A DNA stretch of 64,000 nucleotides from Lactarius indigo (Eukaryota; Basidiomycota; Agaricomycetes; Russulales; Russulaceae), in contig JAFKAC010000158.1 of NCBI GenBank assembly GCA_025766275.1, positions 41,108 to 105,107 of the forward strand, written 5' to 3'. The notes below the pieces were generated by a model that saw only the letters and a program-made list of their open reading frames with translations, searched no databases and had not been told where the DNA came from. Position 1 is the first letter of the stretch; every line of letters starts with the position of its first letter. Position numbers and translations under genes: made by a program. Shown here piece after piece: positions 1-12,479 of this stretch.

Positions 1-3000
1 CTCACTATACCATATAAGTGCAAGCGGGCGCAACATTGCCAACGATGATGATAGGGCTTGTTATCATCTCCTTGCTGCTCAGCGACAGGCACCTTTGCAC
101 CCGTGGTACAGTAACTGACGTGATCTCGCTTGCGATGAGGATTTCGACTAAAAGTTACACCCCACGCACGTTTAGTTGTCCGAGGACGTATCGCCGTTGC
201 TGTTACGTCTACGTATCATATCGCACTTGAACCCAGATAAGGCGATACAGTCGCCCTCGTTTTGCTGGCTCGACTTCCATTTCCCGTGCGTTTATGGTAG
301 TATGGCGTTCCCACAGTATGAATTTGTGCGGGTCTTCTGACCGGTCATTAAGGCATCGCGAGGACCTTCATCTATCGCTAATTATACCCTGACCTGTTGT
401 TTCTAGCGGCTTTATCTACGGCGGAGTCAGATCCACGATACAGGATTCGGGAGAAGGTCTGAAGGCGTGTCACAGATTACGCGCGCTTCCCCGATATAAC
501 TTGTGTTTTTCTCATGAACAATCGGAGCCGCATTGCCTGGTGTAGAACTTTGTGTAAATGCTGGCAGATAAGAACCGTGGCAGCCACGGAGTGGTCACGC
601 CAATCGCACAGTGACGTAGACGTAGGTTAGGGGCTACAATCATCGATGTGTTTATTGTGCTGGATGCATACATGATTTGGCCAATTGATCTAAGGTTTGT
701 ATCAGAATTCAATACATTTATCTCATTTCATTTCATTTACATGCTCGTCGCGGTCTTTTTTACGTTCTGGCCCTGCTCAATTTTTTTTCCGGATTTGAAT
801 TATGTATGCTGAGCTCAGCTGGGTGCGGCTCCGAGACCTCCAGGAACACCTTTTCGTATCACTACAGTCCTCCAGTCGACATTTCATTCATTCGCGTCTT
901 TGGCACGTGTCGTCCCTCGCGATTGACAATATTTATGATTTGGCTTTGTAGCAACCGACTTGAACGTTGAACGTTGAACAGCTGTCCAATTCTTAATGAA
1001 CCTGCTAGACGAATGTTCCGGTGATGAGCATTTGGTTGGGAGAAACTGCTGCTTCTTCCCACCGTGAACTTCTCAATTCGCCATACTTCCGTTCCTTTCT
1101 CAGCCCCCCCCCCTGCGAATTCCCCACATCCCCATGTTCTTAAGACAAATTTCCAGAACAGAGAGAAAGGAAAAGAATTTGAAAGGGTACTCAGAAAATC
1201 CCCGCGATACTCAATTTGGCAGTCCAGGCCCTCCAACCAGCGGGCCCAGACAAATTTTTCGGTTTCTCGGGTCGGCTTGCCCGAGACGTAATATGAAGTC
1301 AAATTTGGTAATCCTGTAATTGTGCGCTGTGTTATCGTATCTGAGTCCGCTGCTCGTGTTTGCCACCTCTGGCACGCCGTTTTTGTCTCCAAGGGTCCCT
1401 CGCTCTCGTTACGGAAAGACGAGCTGATCGCAGATGAGTCGTCCACGGATATAGAACACGTTCTGCTGGCTCCAAGACACGCCACTTCAATGGACTTTCT
1501 TGCTTGAGAAATTTCGGGTGGGCGAAATGCCTCATTCGGCTTGAAAATTTGCCACGGTGTTCCCTAAGTGCTGCCAAGTATGCTTGGACGAAACGACAGC
1601 GGGGCTCTTGTCCGACATAGACTGTATGGCATCTACGCCAAGGTGTTCTCGAGCGAAATGCGACCTGTCGGGCTTGTCTACTCCCACCTCGAACTTGTTG
1701 ACATGGCCACTTCTGGCGTTCGAGGGACACCTCCACAGGGCTACACGCTTTGACTCGTCAGGAAGCGATATAGATATGTTCTGCGCCCGCCATTCCTGGA
1801 TCGCCCCGTGTATGTGCGGCGGTCTAGGCCATCATCGCAGGACCCGGAGTCATCGGAAAACGTTATTACCACCGTCTCCTGCGTGCGACCGCATGCCACA
1901 ACAACTGTCGTCGTCGGCAGAACGGGAAGTATTGCTTGCATGTTCACGAACTCCGTCCCTCCGTGGGCACCGCATCAACAAAGGACCCCTTGAATGTCGG
2001 CAGGAACATGTCGAAAGGATTTATGTTGCTTGGGAGGGAGGGGGGGAGGGGGCGCTGGGAACCCGCTTTAGGTCATGGCGCTACGCCGTTGTCTTCCTGT
2101 GTGACGCGTTTGTGCTCAGGTGCCAGCACCGCATGCGCCGTTCGGAGAGTAATGCGGGAAGGTGGAACGACGTCAGTGTCCAGCTGCTCAGCTCACCTGC
2201 CAGCAAGCAACGGCACGCCTCCAAGGTCCGGCAACAACGGGGAGCATTGGGCACGCCTCGTGTCCGACATCCCTGCACGTCAATTTTCCTGTGACTCCCC
2301 ATATTCCCAGTTGCCTGCAACCAGACAGCATTGATGGGCGCGCCGAAGTGAAAAGAACTCTCAACGGATCTTCCATGGTGCCGATGCTGACAGCGCACTC
2401 GCTCTCATCCTTGAAATGCGTGGGAATCTCGCAGTTCATGCGAGTAAAAGCCGTCCCCCGGCCTGAATGGTGCTGTGTTGTTCTTTCTCTTGGAAACAGG
2501 ATTGACAGGTGATCGAGTTTGTGTTGTCTTGCCCCACCTTGGAATTTTTTTTGACCAAGAGTTGCGCCCGCCAAATAAGATTACCTTTTGGGTCTGCAGA
2601 ACGTGTGAAAAAAATGGCCTGTCAGGTCGCCGTCACGAGACCTGCGCCAAATTTGTAAAATCTAGAAGCTGCTGCTCTTGGGCCTTTTATTTTTCTCTCT
2701 GCTACGTCGTATGGCTGTCACATAGGCTATGGGTGTGATAGGTGGTAGCCACGGCTTGCTAAGAATGGGCGTATTCCCGTGCGGTTACTTGTGACCGCAC
2801 CTCCCACATAGTTCCGAACGCCGCACATACACCACTTTTTCAGTTATAGCCCCTATGCCCTACAGTCCTCCATTCTTCGTTCTTGATGGTGACATGATTG
2901 AAGGGCTAAAATTGTACACACAGTGTGTGGGCAATAGAGTCCGAGTCCGAGGAAGATGATGGGAGGGGTGTTGCGAGTAAGCGAGCCAGCGTATCTCATC

Positions 3001-5436
3001 CTTTCTCTCGGAGAATCCTCGAGAACACTGCCGCGTTTGCAATTGCCGCCATGAACGCAAAAACATACAGTATAGCAACGATCGTACATCCCTAGGTCTT
3101 AATCTGGATCTTCCCTTTCTTTGGAGACGGAGCTGCCTTGCTTAGCGAGGTTACTTTATCCTCGGGGGGAGGAAGTGGGGAGTTAGCCCTACCAGATTCT
3201 GCCAGTGTCTCCCCACGCCTCCCACGCACGTGATTCGTAGTAGCTCTCCTCTCAGCTCGAGGAAATAAGATTGAGCGTGGCCAGCACCAATCCCCTCAAC
3301 CCCGCGCATTATCTGATGGCATCGTCGGCTCTGAGAACGGCGAACACCCACCTATCCGCCGGGGATGATGTTCTTCCACAAGCGTAAGCGAGACCAACCC
3401 TTGCTCTGTTCGCCGATTCTAAATAAACGGCGGCTTGCAAGCCGAGCTATTACCGTCCACCTGGCTACGAGCGGGGAGTGTCAATTAACGAGTTCCCGGT
3501 TCCAGTTCCAGGGAGACCTCGTGTCGGAGGCGTCTGACACAAAAAAGAATGTAGCGAGGGTGTGTGACTTAACAGCAGGACGGGACCCTCGCCCTGGTGT
3601 CTGTGTATGTATTATGGGGTGAAGCGGGGAAAAAAAAACGGTGGTGTGAAAGGGAAAAAGGGCGCCACTGCCCAACACAGTGGGAAGGCGCGAGGCGGCG
3701 GCGGGGTTGGGCTATTGTAAGAATGAAGGACTCTGGTTCGCCAGCAGCCGCCACCCCCTACATGCAGGCTTGCAGCGTGCACGTTCTTCCGCGCTTGAGA
3801 GAGTCAACAATTAATTATGGAGCGATAATATTATTGGGTGTGACGTCGGGCGATCCGTCTACCCCCTGACCGGGAAGGGAACAACAACCCTTTGGGAATG
3901 TATGGTATGGTATGGTGGGTCGCGGAACGCGGAGAGGGGTCAATGTGGTGTGAAGCTTCCCTTGCTGCTGGCTCCAGTTTCCAAGTACCGAGCCGACAGA
4001 GCCCGTAACAGAGGAGGACCGCAGCCCACGCCAAGATTCGAGCGTGCCTCCCAATCCCGCCCCCCAGTGCCCGTGATCCACCCATATGATATGATCATCC
4101 GGGCCCATTTCATCCCTGATCGGGTGTGGAGTTCATCCTGTCCTCCCCCTTGGAGACACTTCTCCCTCGCTTCCCGGCCCCTCCGGCGTGCCCCTGACAC
4201 CCTCTCAATGTCCGTTCGACTTGTCTTTTTTTTTTTTTAGCCCCTCAGTTGAGTCATAACACCACCTCACGAGATCATGCCAGGTGTCCCTCTCCTCCCA
4301 ACCCAAAAAAAAAAAGGTTGGCTCAATCCTGTGTCATTGCATCCCTTCATACCCGGGCCAAGGCAGGAACGCGCCAGCGCTGGAATAGTGGATTGATTAT
4401 TCCGCCAAGCGGTGCCCTGGAACCGACACCACACCACCCCTCCTCGACCGCCCGCTCACACCCAAATACAATGACATTCATTTTAATCGATAGTCCGTGA
4501 GATTTCCCCCGCTTTATTAGGCATTTGTGGGCTATCCCTCATGAGGGGATCATCCCACACTGCGGTCCCGACTGTATTGAGGACGGATCTCCTGATCCAA
4601 GGCTGCTCCCCCGGAATTAGACGGGCGCACTGGCGCTTGTGGAGGTGTAGTCGAGCGGATTGAACACCGGTATTGTGGGGCTGGATACCTGCTGTGTTTC
4701 TCACCAAATAACCGCTCGTTGGGCTCGATCATGTCTTTTTTGTTGCTGATCCCACGGTCACCGGAGCCCAGGATAAGGAGGCACCGCCCGATGAGTGAGA
4801 ATGGCCCTTGATTTTCATTCGGTGTTTGCAACACTGCCGGGCGTTTTGTCGAGTTGCCGTAGTTGATCAGATGTGTGCAAAAAATACACAGGGTGCGCTG
4901 CATGCATGATGGGATCGCATCGTAGCTGCATCTGTGGCAACGCTGAAGAACTCTCTTTTCTTCTCGACGTGGCACTCGGAGTTCACACGTACACGTAGTG
5001 CAAAAAAAGTGATGGGCCACGCCACTATTGATATTACGGATTATGAAAAGTTATGGTACTCGACTGGACGTATACAGCGTTTAGCGTATCAATGCTTGAG
5101 GAATGGTGATGGTACAGTGCAATAAGATGCCGATGAACGAGACTAGATGCTCGAAGGAGTAAAAAGAAAGGCAGTAAAGGAGATGACCGGTTGCCGGAAG
5201 CCGAGCCGAGAAGGTGTCATTGAGGGTGCATGAGTAAAAACGTCGGTGCGTAACCGGGTAGCGACCAAGGGGGATAGGGTGGCTTATGTGTACCCAACAT
5301 TCGGGTGCAGTCTTCGCGCCGGAAGTGACGGTGACGGGATGATGGTAAGGTGGGTGGGTTGCTGTTTGGAGTATGGCGCCTGTGAAGGGCGACCAAAGGG
5401 ACAAGTTCCCAGAGATGATCAAGAAGAGCGAGGGGT
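1..5436. other. Gene-free left end, no supported feature
   Basis: I find no gene here that I can support. Open frames exist on both strands, often overlapping each other, and several begin at GTG rather than ATG. None has a recognisable domain or a chain of exons with matching splice sites. Visible low-complexity items are a C run near 1106, a short GAACGTT tandem near 960-979, an ATGGT tandem near 3900-3917, and long T and A runs near 4227 and 4305. The stretch may hold UTRs, non-coding RNA, fast-evolving small genes or decayed repeats. Confidence 0.5.
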
Positions 5437-6153
5437 TTACTCGAAACCATACTCGACGGCGATGCGACATGCTTCGTTGGCATTCTTGCTCGCAGAAGCG
5501 TGTTGTCTGAGACTATGTGAGGAAGCGAAATCTTCGTCACAGGCAGGACAGGAATGTGCACTGAGCGTTGATCGGGGAGACTTGCGCGGCGTGTGAGAGG
5601 CCTAAAGTAGCACATGAGACGTCAGTGGAACGGAATTCATATAGATAGAAGCACTCACAAGTGGATCGCTGTTAACTAAATCACCGTCGGGTGTTTTGCG
5701 CTTTTGGCAAGGGGAAGTGGGTCGTGCTGGGTTCGATGTGTGAGAAGCACGCTAAAGAGAACCAATAAGGGAAATAAACAAACCACAAGTAGCATCGTTC
5801 TTCGTGTAGACCGAGTCACGCCATAGACTAACACGACGTAGACGAGTCCGATACGTGTCATCGACGGACGGGTCACGATCCTCAAAGGATGGGGGCACCT
5901 GTGCACTGTGCTCGGCGGAGGAGCAATACGAAGAGCCATCGGACAAGGAAGAGGATGAAGAGTCATAGGCTGAACCGTCCGACTGCGAGTCCGAGTAGAA
6001 AGAAGAGGATAATCTGGACTGAATGTACTTCTGTTGAGGGGGTGGTGGAGAGCACTCTACGAGTTGGATGATTTGAAGTGAGCATGGCTGGCGAACGTAT
6101 AAGGGCTGTGGGATGTAGTCTTTGGCGGTGGGGTAGATATCGTCACTGAACAT
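5437..6153 (-). CDS. Small C2HC zinc-finger protein, fungal, function unknown
   Basis: Three exons (6153-5787, 5726-5659, 5601-5437) join in frame to 199 residues. The N-terminal half is Ser/Pro-rich and disordered, with a long serine run followed by a basic-acidic stretch. The only structured element is at the C terminus: a zinc-finger-like motif with CPAC, LRQH twelve residues later, and a final Cys after ten more residues, so the pattern is C2HC rather than classical C2H2. The protein ends a few residues later with CRIAVEYGFE. I chose the ATG at 6153 because the frame above it (to 6303) is repetitive Pro/Val sequence. From memory, similar short C termini occur in agaricomycete hypothetical proteins, but I know no assigned function. 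It could bind DNA, RNA or protein. Confidence 0.7.
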
Positions 6154-6631
6154 GATGGAAGAGACTAGTAGTAGAATAATGAGAATGGAAGTGGGAGAGG
6201 TAACGGGAACGGAAACGGGGACGGGGACGGGAGCCTGTGGGGAGGGGAGGGGGAACAGGAGTTCATCTAAAGTACTCTGTCGTTTTTGAGGAGGGGGTAC
6301 CAAGAAGGGGTATGAAGAGAGAGGGAGGGCAACCCAGATTTCCCAGGTGAGATCGGCTCAGATCTCAATCTCGAGTTTTCCCCTTTTCGAGTTGCTTCCA
6401 ATTTGGCGTGAGTAAGCGGACATTTCGCGGCGCGACCCAAGCTCGTACTCATACAAATTTCTCACGCCTGTGCCGGAGGACCGTTGTTTATGTAGAAGCA
6501 ACGGCCAACATCATGATCACCACCTCTAGAATCCACCCTCGGCGTTTCCTTGGCTGGTATTATTTTTTTTTTTGGGTTTTTACAAATTTTTCGTTCCCAC
6601 GAATTCAACCCCCGCCTAGCCAATCGCAGCT

Positions 6632-9520
6632 TCATGGACGCATCGGTCCCAGCCAAGCCTCCGCCGCCTCGAACTGGTCAATAAGCTCTGGCAACACAGC
6701 TTGCTCCGAATGCAGCTGCCGCATGGCGGTCAGCGCCTGAAATTTCCGTGTCAGAACCCGAACATCATGGCTCATCGGTCTCTCAAAACTCACCACGTCC
6801 CAGAACCGGAACCCGCGTTCAACTTCCATTCGCGGTGACTTAACCCCAGGGAAGGTCTCTTCGCAGATCTCGAGCGCCATCGCCTTCGCCTCGCGTACCC
6901 CTTCTGCGTTTGGATCACGCACACGTTGCTGATTGTTCAGATGCGTCAACGCATCCAAATATACCTTTGCCAGCACACCAAACCCTGTGTTCACTTCACC
7001 CTGAAACGGTAGTGATAGTGCGATATCCAAAAGGTCGTCCCGAGCCTGGCGTGCATCCGTCCGCAGAAGCATGTTGAGCGTAGTCACCTCGAGAAGCATT
7101 CGAAGCGCGCGGGAAAGAGATCGGATAAATGAGTTGAATACCAGGAGTTCTCGTGACAGCGGCGCAGACCATGGCACGGACTACATCAATTCAACCGTTG
7201 GCACCCCGCAATCAGATTTTCGCACAGCGGACATAAAACTCACCTTGAAATTGAGCGGCACTATGCTCAGAGTGCGCATGACCAGCAACATGCATGACTT
7301 TTCGTCGTCTGCCGCACACACGTTCCCGTCGTCAGCCGCCGTCGAAGAGGGGCCCGGACACGGGACCACCCACGCCACCTGACACTCACCTGTACCAAAA
7401 CTTGGTCCTCCGCTGAAGGCCCTTCCAGACCAAAGATGGCCATGCATCACTCCAGCTCGAACCAACTCCAGAAACAGATAGAGAGAGTCTTGGAATTTGT
7501 CATTCAAGCGCGCCTGACGGATAGCCGAATGCATCGCCCGTGCCATGGGCGAATGATCATGAGTCTTCAATAGGAAACTGTTGTGAGGCGACAGCAACGG
7601 CGAGGTAACGCGCGGCGCAACCCAAGTTGAGTTACATGTGAAAGAAAAAAAAAAAGTTTTTGCAAAGTTAGTACGTGTCATCGCTGCGCGTCAATGTGTT
7701 ATCGGCGCCACAGGCGCTGGCGATATCCCGACCCTGAGGAGGGAGAACAACAGTGAAAAAAACGTACCCTCGAAGCTCAAGGAAACGCCAAATCACATTC
7801 GCCACCATCTCATCCTTCTTATCAAGAGGCGTTAGGTTTGTCGCTCCAGGTCGCATTCTCGTACGCGCGGCTTGCTTTTCCGTGGCGGTAGCGCCCAAAC
7901 AAAGTGCGAAATCAATGGTGGAGGACTGTCAAGGTGAGACAAATTAGTTTAATTTCGTTGCGCTGAACGTTCTCCGCTGACACTGACATTTTGCCCACGA
8001 AGCTCCTCTTCAATGATTGCGTAAGGAACATGCCAGCCAACAACACGCTCGGCGAGTTGCGCGGTCTGTGGCGACGTGTGTAGCATATATTTATTCGAGG
8101 GAGGCGCCGAGTGCTCAAACCAGAATGCCCCAGAAACCTTGCGGTTGGCCCAAAAATGATGGGCGACGCTACTGACAAGCGCGAGAGCGGTTGCACGGGG
8201 GCCGGTCTGTCCTTCGGTGATGACTTCTTTGACGAATCGCCTGTATTCATTTGTTTCCCCGTTGTCTAGTGGTGGGTGTTCAATGATCTGCCCGCTTGCA
8301 AGCCACACCAGCGGCTGCGGGCTCATTAGCCCGCGTGATAAGTAGAAATAGATTTCATCTGGGAGACGGTGCGTGAAAATTTCGTGCAGGTCTGTGGGAA
8401 TGTCGGCGGCAGTTGGGTGATGAGAGTGGTGATTACCGCTGTGCGGCGGGTTGGAGGAAGGAACCGCGAGAGGAAGGGGTTGGACGGTGCCCTCGACGGA
8501 TAGGATGAGTGAGTATTTGATCATTGATCGCGTCCGCGCGTACGTATCGGGATATTGTATAGATTTGACTACAGGGTGGTCAGCGTAGACTGACACGGCC
8601 GCGTGCCCAGACTTGTAGAACTTGACCATGTCTACTGTCGCTTTCAAGGCTTGCTCGTGGACCGTGGGCGGGAATGGTTGCGCGTAGTCGAATCCAACTA
8701 GGATGCCAATGTCAAGAAAATGATCTTCGGAGACGCCGAGGTCATTGAGAATGGCCTTTTTAGACGTGAATGTAAAGGTGGGCTCTGCGCCAGTGAGATT
8801 CACGGAAGTTATGAGCTTGTCTACACCGGGATATAAGAGGGTATCGGTGGGTCCGTAGATAGCGTGGACGTAAGCTTTTTGATGTCGTTGAAGGTAGATG
8901 AGCTTGGGACGCATCGAACCAGCAGAGATCAGCCCATTCAATCAAGATAGAATGTGCAAGCAGCGCACCTGTGCCCATGCAACATACGGCGCGACAAGAA
9001 ATTCAACATTTCGATTGCGGAAAATACGCAGGACTGAGCGCCAAAGGTCCCAGTGGGTTAAGCCACTTCGTCCTTCGAATAGCTTGGTGGCGGCTTCTTC
9101 CTGGCCAGACTCATACTTACTCCACGCAAGGTTACGTTCACGACACGCCTCTTGCTGCTCGATATCGCGCTGCATGTGCCTCCAACGTTTGTTTGGAGTA
9201 AGGCCAGGGAAGACAAAAACGGGTTTGATGCGCAATTTTTCGAGCGTCCGTAGGTCGCTTTCAATGCGTGTCGTCAAAGCAAGCGGGAGTCCGCCGGTGG
9301 CCGCCAGTAAAGGCTCGCGCGATGGCGGATTGTCATAGAGAGACTGAAGGTAATAGGCGGCATCAATACCCAGGCGTGAGTCAGTGAGAACGTTAAGAGG
9401 AAGTGTCTGAAGGTGCTTCCTCTCTTGAAGGTAGGCTGATAGAGATAGAGTGAGTACGAAATTGCGTATGAGACACTGTTGGAACGAAAAATACACACTC
9501 TCTAGGTGTTTGATGGGCAT
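6632..9520 (-). CDS. MKT1: Mkt1-like post-transcriptional regulator (XPG-fold)
   Basis: This multi-exon gene encodes about 800 residues with the architecture of Mkt1. An XPG/FEN1-like N-terminal domain (LGIDAAYYLQSL, then KPVFVFPGL) is followed by an XPG-I-like segment (YGPTDTLLYPG) and the Mkt1-specific N and C regions. The first exon is MPIKHLE, spliced to a frame reading YLQERKHLQ. In yeast, Mkt1 works with Pbp1 to regulate translation of specific mRNAs, and it is not known as a nuclease. Consistent with that, the aspartate expected in the FEN1 FDG motif is replaced by proline (FPG), and the FEN1 acidic EAEA cluster is not preserved (YVAWAQ). The gene ends at a stop at 6632. The introns between 7180 and 7950 were not all resolved exactly. 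Confidence 0.85.
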
Positions 9521-11096
9521 TGTGACCGTTGTTGCGAGTCTCTTGTGTGGCGAGACACGGCGCGTGCGGTCCCAGTAACCAAAACCTGCTTACGTAATAT
9601 GTCCAACACCCATTCCGTACGCAATCCTCGTTGTCAACCCTGCCTCGACGTTCACGACGACGGTCTCGTAGAGAAAGCTCTTTCGTTTCACGCGCGTGAC
9701 TACCGTAACTTCCCCGGCAAGAACGGCGGTCATGAGTACAGTTGTTATCACGCGTAACCCGTGCTTGCTGCACTAAGATCCATGTGAAAAGCGATCTTTA
9801 CTTCCAGGTGCGTAAGGGACTCAGTACTCAACCGCCGACAACAATCACAGATTCTGGTTTCGCTCTGGCCCTCATCTGGTAAGCTGGGATCACCGCATGA
9901 CACTGTACCTCATTCTATCGAGCTGCGTCTCGCTTAGATCAAAGTTTACACCCTCTCTCGTATGAAATCAGACGAAGTAAGGTTGTTCTCAGGAGAGGTT
10001 GGCATTACACAAACACTCATTCGAACAATATTACATGATGGAAATGAGTGCGCACATCGTACTGTGCCGGCTTTGCCCCATTTGCTTTATCGCCTCGCCG
10101 CTCGAGACCCGGTCAAGTGTGCACATTCCCCGTCGTTTCAAGAACCCATCCATTGAAATGCGTCAGCGCCACTCTTCGGCAGTTCAACGGCTTCACTTCT
10201 CTTCCCACTGTGTTTGCGCGACGGTTGTCATCAACGACTTAAAAGAAGTGTACGTCGTGACGTTTCATGTTTCAATTCTACGTTACTGGATCCAAATGTA
10301 TCGCCGCCGACGGAGCATCACGGCATGACAGTCTTCGGATAGATGGACGCACAAGGACTGGAGGAGGCTCGCACGGTATTTTTACTATGGCAGCATGGAA
10401 CACGGAAGCTGCCCCAGGTGGTGACACCTCGAGTTGAGAATCATGTCAATGTGCTAGTTGAATGTTCTAGATCCGATGAACTACTTGCCCCATGAGAAAA
10501 AGAAAAAAAGAAGCTTGCTGCCACGAATAACAAAGGACTATCGTGAATATCAACTGGACTCACGAGGTGTCGACCGACAGTAAAGAAGCGTCGCCCCAAA
10601 AATGACAGATTGATCAAGTCGACTCGGTGTTGACTTCTTTCTCGGTTCTGCGTGGGAATTCCAACCGGTGACAAGAAAAAGATCTCGTGAGAGCCTGCAG
10701 GTACAACAATATACAGCATACTCCGCCGAGTTCGGGAAATGGCACGTTTATTTCCAACTGGCGCGCCTGAGAATAACATATCTCACCTTGCTAGTCCAAC
10801 GGCTAACCCAGAAGGCATAATACAGGGAGTGTCAGAGACACATGCAGCGTGGGACGTTCTCGGGAATATACCCTTATCGAAAAAGTTAGACATCGTTGGC
10901 GCAGCTCCGCATGAGAGTTATGGGGGTGCTCCATGCAACGTGCGTTCACACTACCGGACCGAAATGCGTAAAATGCGCTAAACTGCTGAACGTATATACC
11001 CTTTGGAGATGGGCTTTGTAACGCTACTAGGCAAGAGCCGGCGGTAATATCTGGATAGCAATCTCCGAGCACCGTCGTGCGCCCAGCCCCTGTCAA
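9521..11096. other. Intergenic region between MKT1 and COPE
   Basis: About 1.6 kb between the MKT1 start codon and the COPE stop codon. Open frames here are short, lack domains and do not splice into anything I recognise. It presumably carries the MKT1 promoter and the COPE 3' end. Confidence 0.5.
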
Positions 11097-12249
11097 CTAG
11101 CAAGTGGGAATAGCCAGGGGCGGGACTCTAAACCTGATGGCCAGGTCGTCAAATTCAACTGCCTTGCCGTTGACTGCAGTTACTAATGGGTGCTCCGGAT
11201 GTGCTGATGCAAGTTGGCTGAGAAAAATAACAAACCGTGAGTATCGGAGTCGCAAGAACAATTAGTCCTCTGTCGTGCGTACCTCCAAAGCTCTTCCGCA
11301 TCACCTCTTTTAGTGCCCAAGCCGGCGGCAACAACCCTCGCTGCGAGTGTCTCCGCGTCATCCTGTCCGCCTTGCTGTGCAACAGCTTCCTCTAGGTCGG
11401 ATTTTGCTTCTTGCACCTCACCGCGGAGAAGGCGAGTAACCCCGCGTGCGGTGAGAAGGTGGGGAGAAGAAACAGATGGGTTTGCGATTTGTTCCGTATA
11501 GAAGGAGTGCGCGTCCAAATAGCTATCCTTTCCAGTAACGAGTCCGATGCTCGATTCGATCAACTGAAGTAGCAGGTCGTCCTCGGCCCATTGCTTCGCA
11601 CGCTCGAACTCCTTTCGCGCGAGATCTGGACGATGGATAGAGAGATAAATCTGGACGGCAACAGCAACACTAAGAATGCCACGCGTGAGAAGGTGGGAGC
11701 ATAGGAATTGGAAAGTTGAAGGTTGGATTAGTCGTGCATTCGGAACATTCACACGTTGATGGGCACATACGCTTCAGCATTCTCCGTAGTCGATTCTGCT
11801 CCAAGGGTTTCCAGCGCCTCCTCCACTTCGCTCGCACGGGCAAACGCCGTTCCAGCTACAACGCGCACCCACCCCTTTTCACGCTCAGATGCATCCACGT
11901 CATCTCCTTCGATTTCTACACACAGATCACGGAGCTCCTCAAGAGCGGCGTCATTTGTTGGAGAGGAGATGTAATTGGCAAACACTGCCACTGCTTTGAG
12001 AGCGAGATTTTCCGTATCCTCGGGAATGAGAGATGTGACAGTTTCGGTATCTCCAAGCGCTATATGCGCTCGGGCCTTGTAGAAGAGGATCGGGACGTAG
12101 TCTTCAGACGACTCGTCTGGAAGGTCCTGTTCTGCCAGAGACTTGTATGCACCTTCCGATGATGTGAGAACGAAGATACCGTGGCTATCGGAAGAATACA
12201 TACCTAGGAAAAAGCGCTGCTTGACACTGTACAGGTCCGTGGACTCCAT
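11097..12249 (-). CDS. COPE: Coatomer subunit epsilon (COPI)
   Basis: Four exons (12249-12204, 12152-11771, 11669-11283, 11217-11097) join in frame to 311 residues, the usual size for epsilon-COP. The protein is a TPR-like all-helical solenoid that binds alpha-COP in the COPI coat and supports retrograde Golgi-to-ER transport. Family signatures include DLYSVKQRFFLGAYKSLAEQ at the start, TGKDSYLDAHSFYTEQ in the middle, and the C-terminal HPEHPLVTAV segment. The gene is divergent from RAD9, with only 230 nt between the two start codons. The yeast orthologue is called SEC28. I see nothing unusual in it. Confidence 0.93.
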
Positions 12250-12479
12250 CGACGTTCAAATATTTGAAAACCCTCGCTTCGCCAGTGTTTGGCGATAATG
12301 AATGGTGCACGTGATCCAAACGGGTTCACCAGCACCGCGACTTTCGCGGTTCACAAACTGTGCAGTTACCATTCGGTAGGTTTTTTGTTTTGTTTGTTGA
12401 ATATGTCCACGATGACGAGTATATGCTATCAGACTACGGCATTGGGCATCTTTCCTGCGGTTATTGTCAAAGAATGCCG

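Noticed and set aside
862..1485. 207-codon minus-strand open frame
   Set aside because: It starts at GTG, has no recognisable domain, overlaps several plus-strand frames and has no supporting splice structure.
1557..2294. 245-codon plus-strand open frame
   Set aside because: Begins at GTG, is Arg/Cys/Ser-rich in the way of chance frames, and competes with minus-strand frames of similar length.
4550..5020. Cys-rich minus-strand open frame of 156 codons with CxxC-like pairs
   Set aside because: Starts at GTG. The cysteine spacing fits no zinc-ribbon family I know, and no upstream exon gives an ATG.
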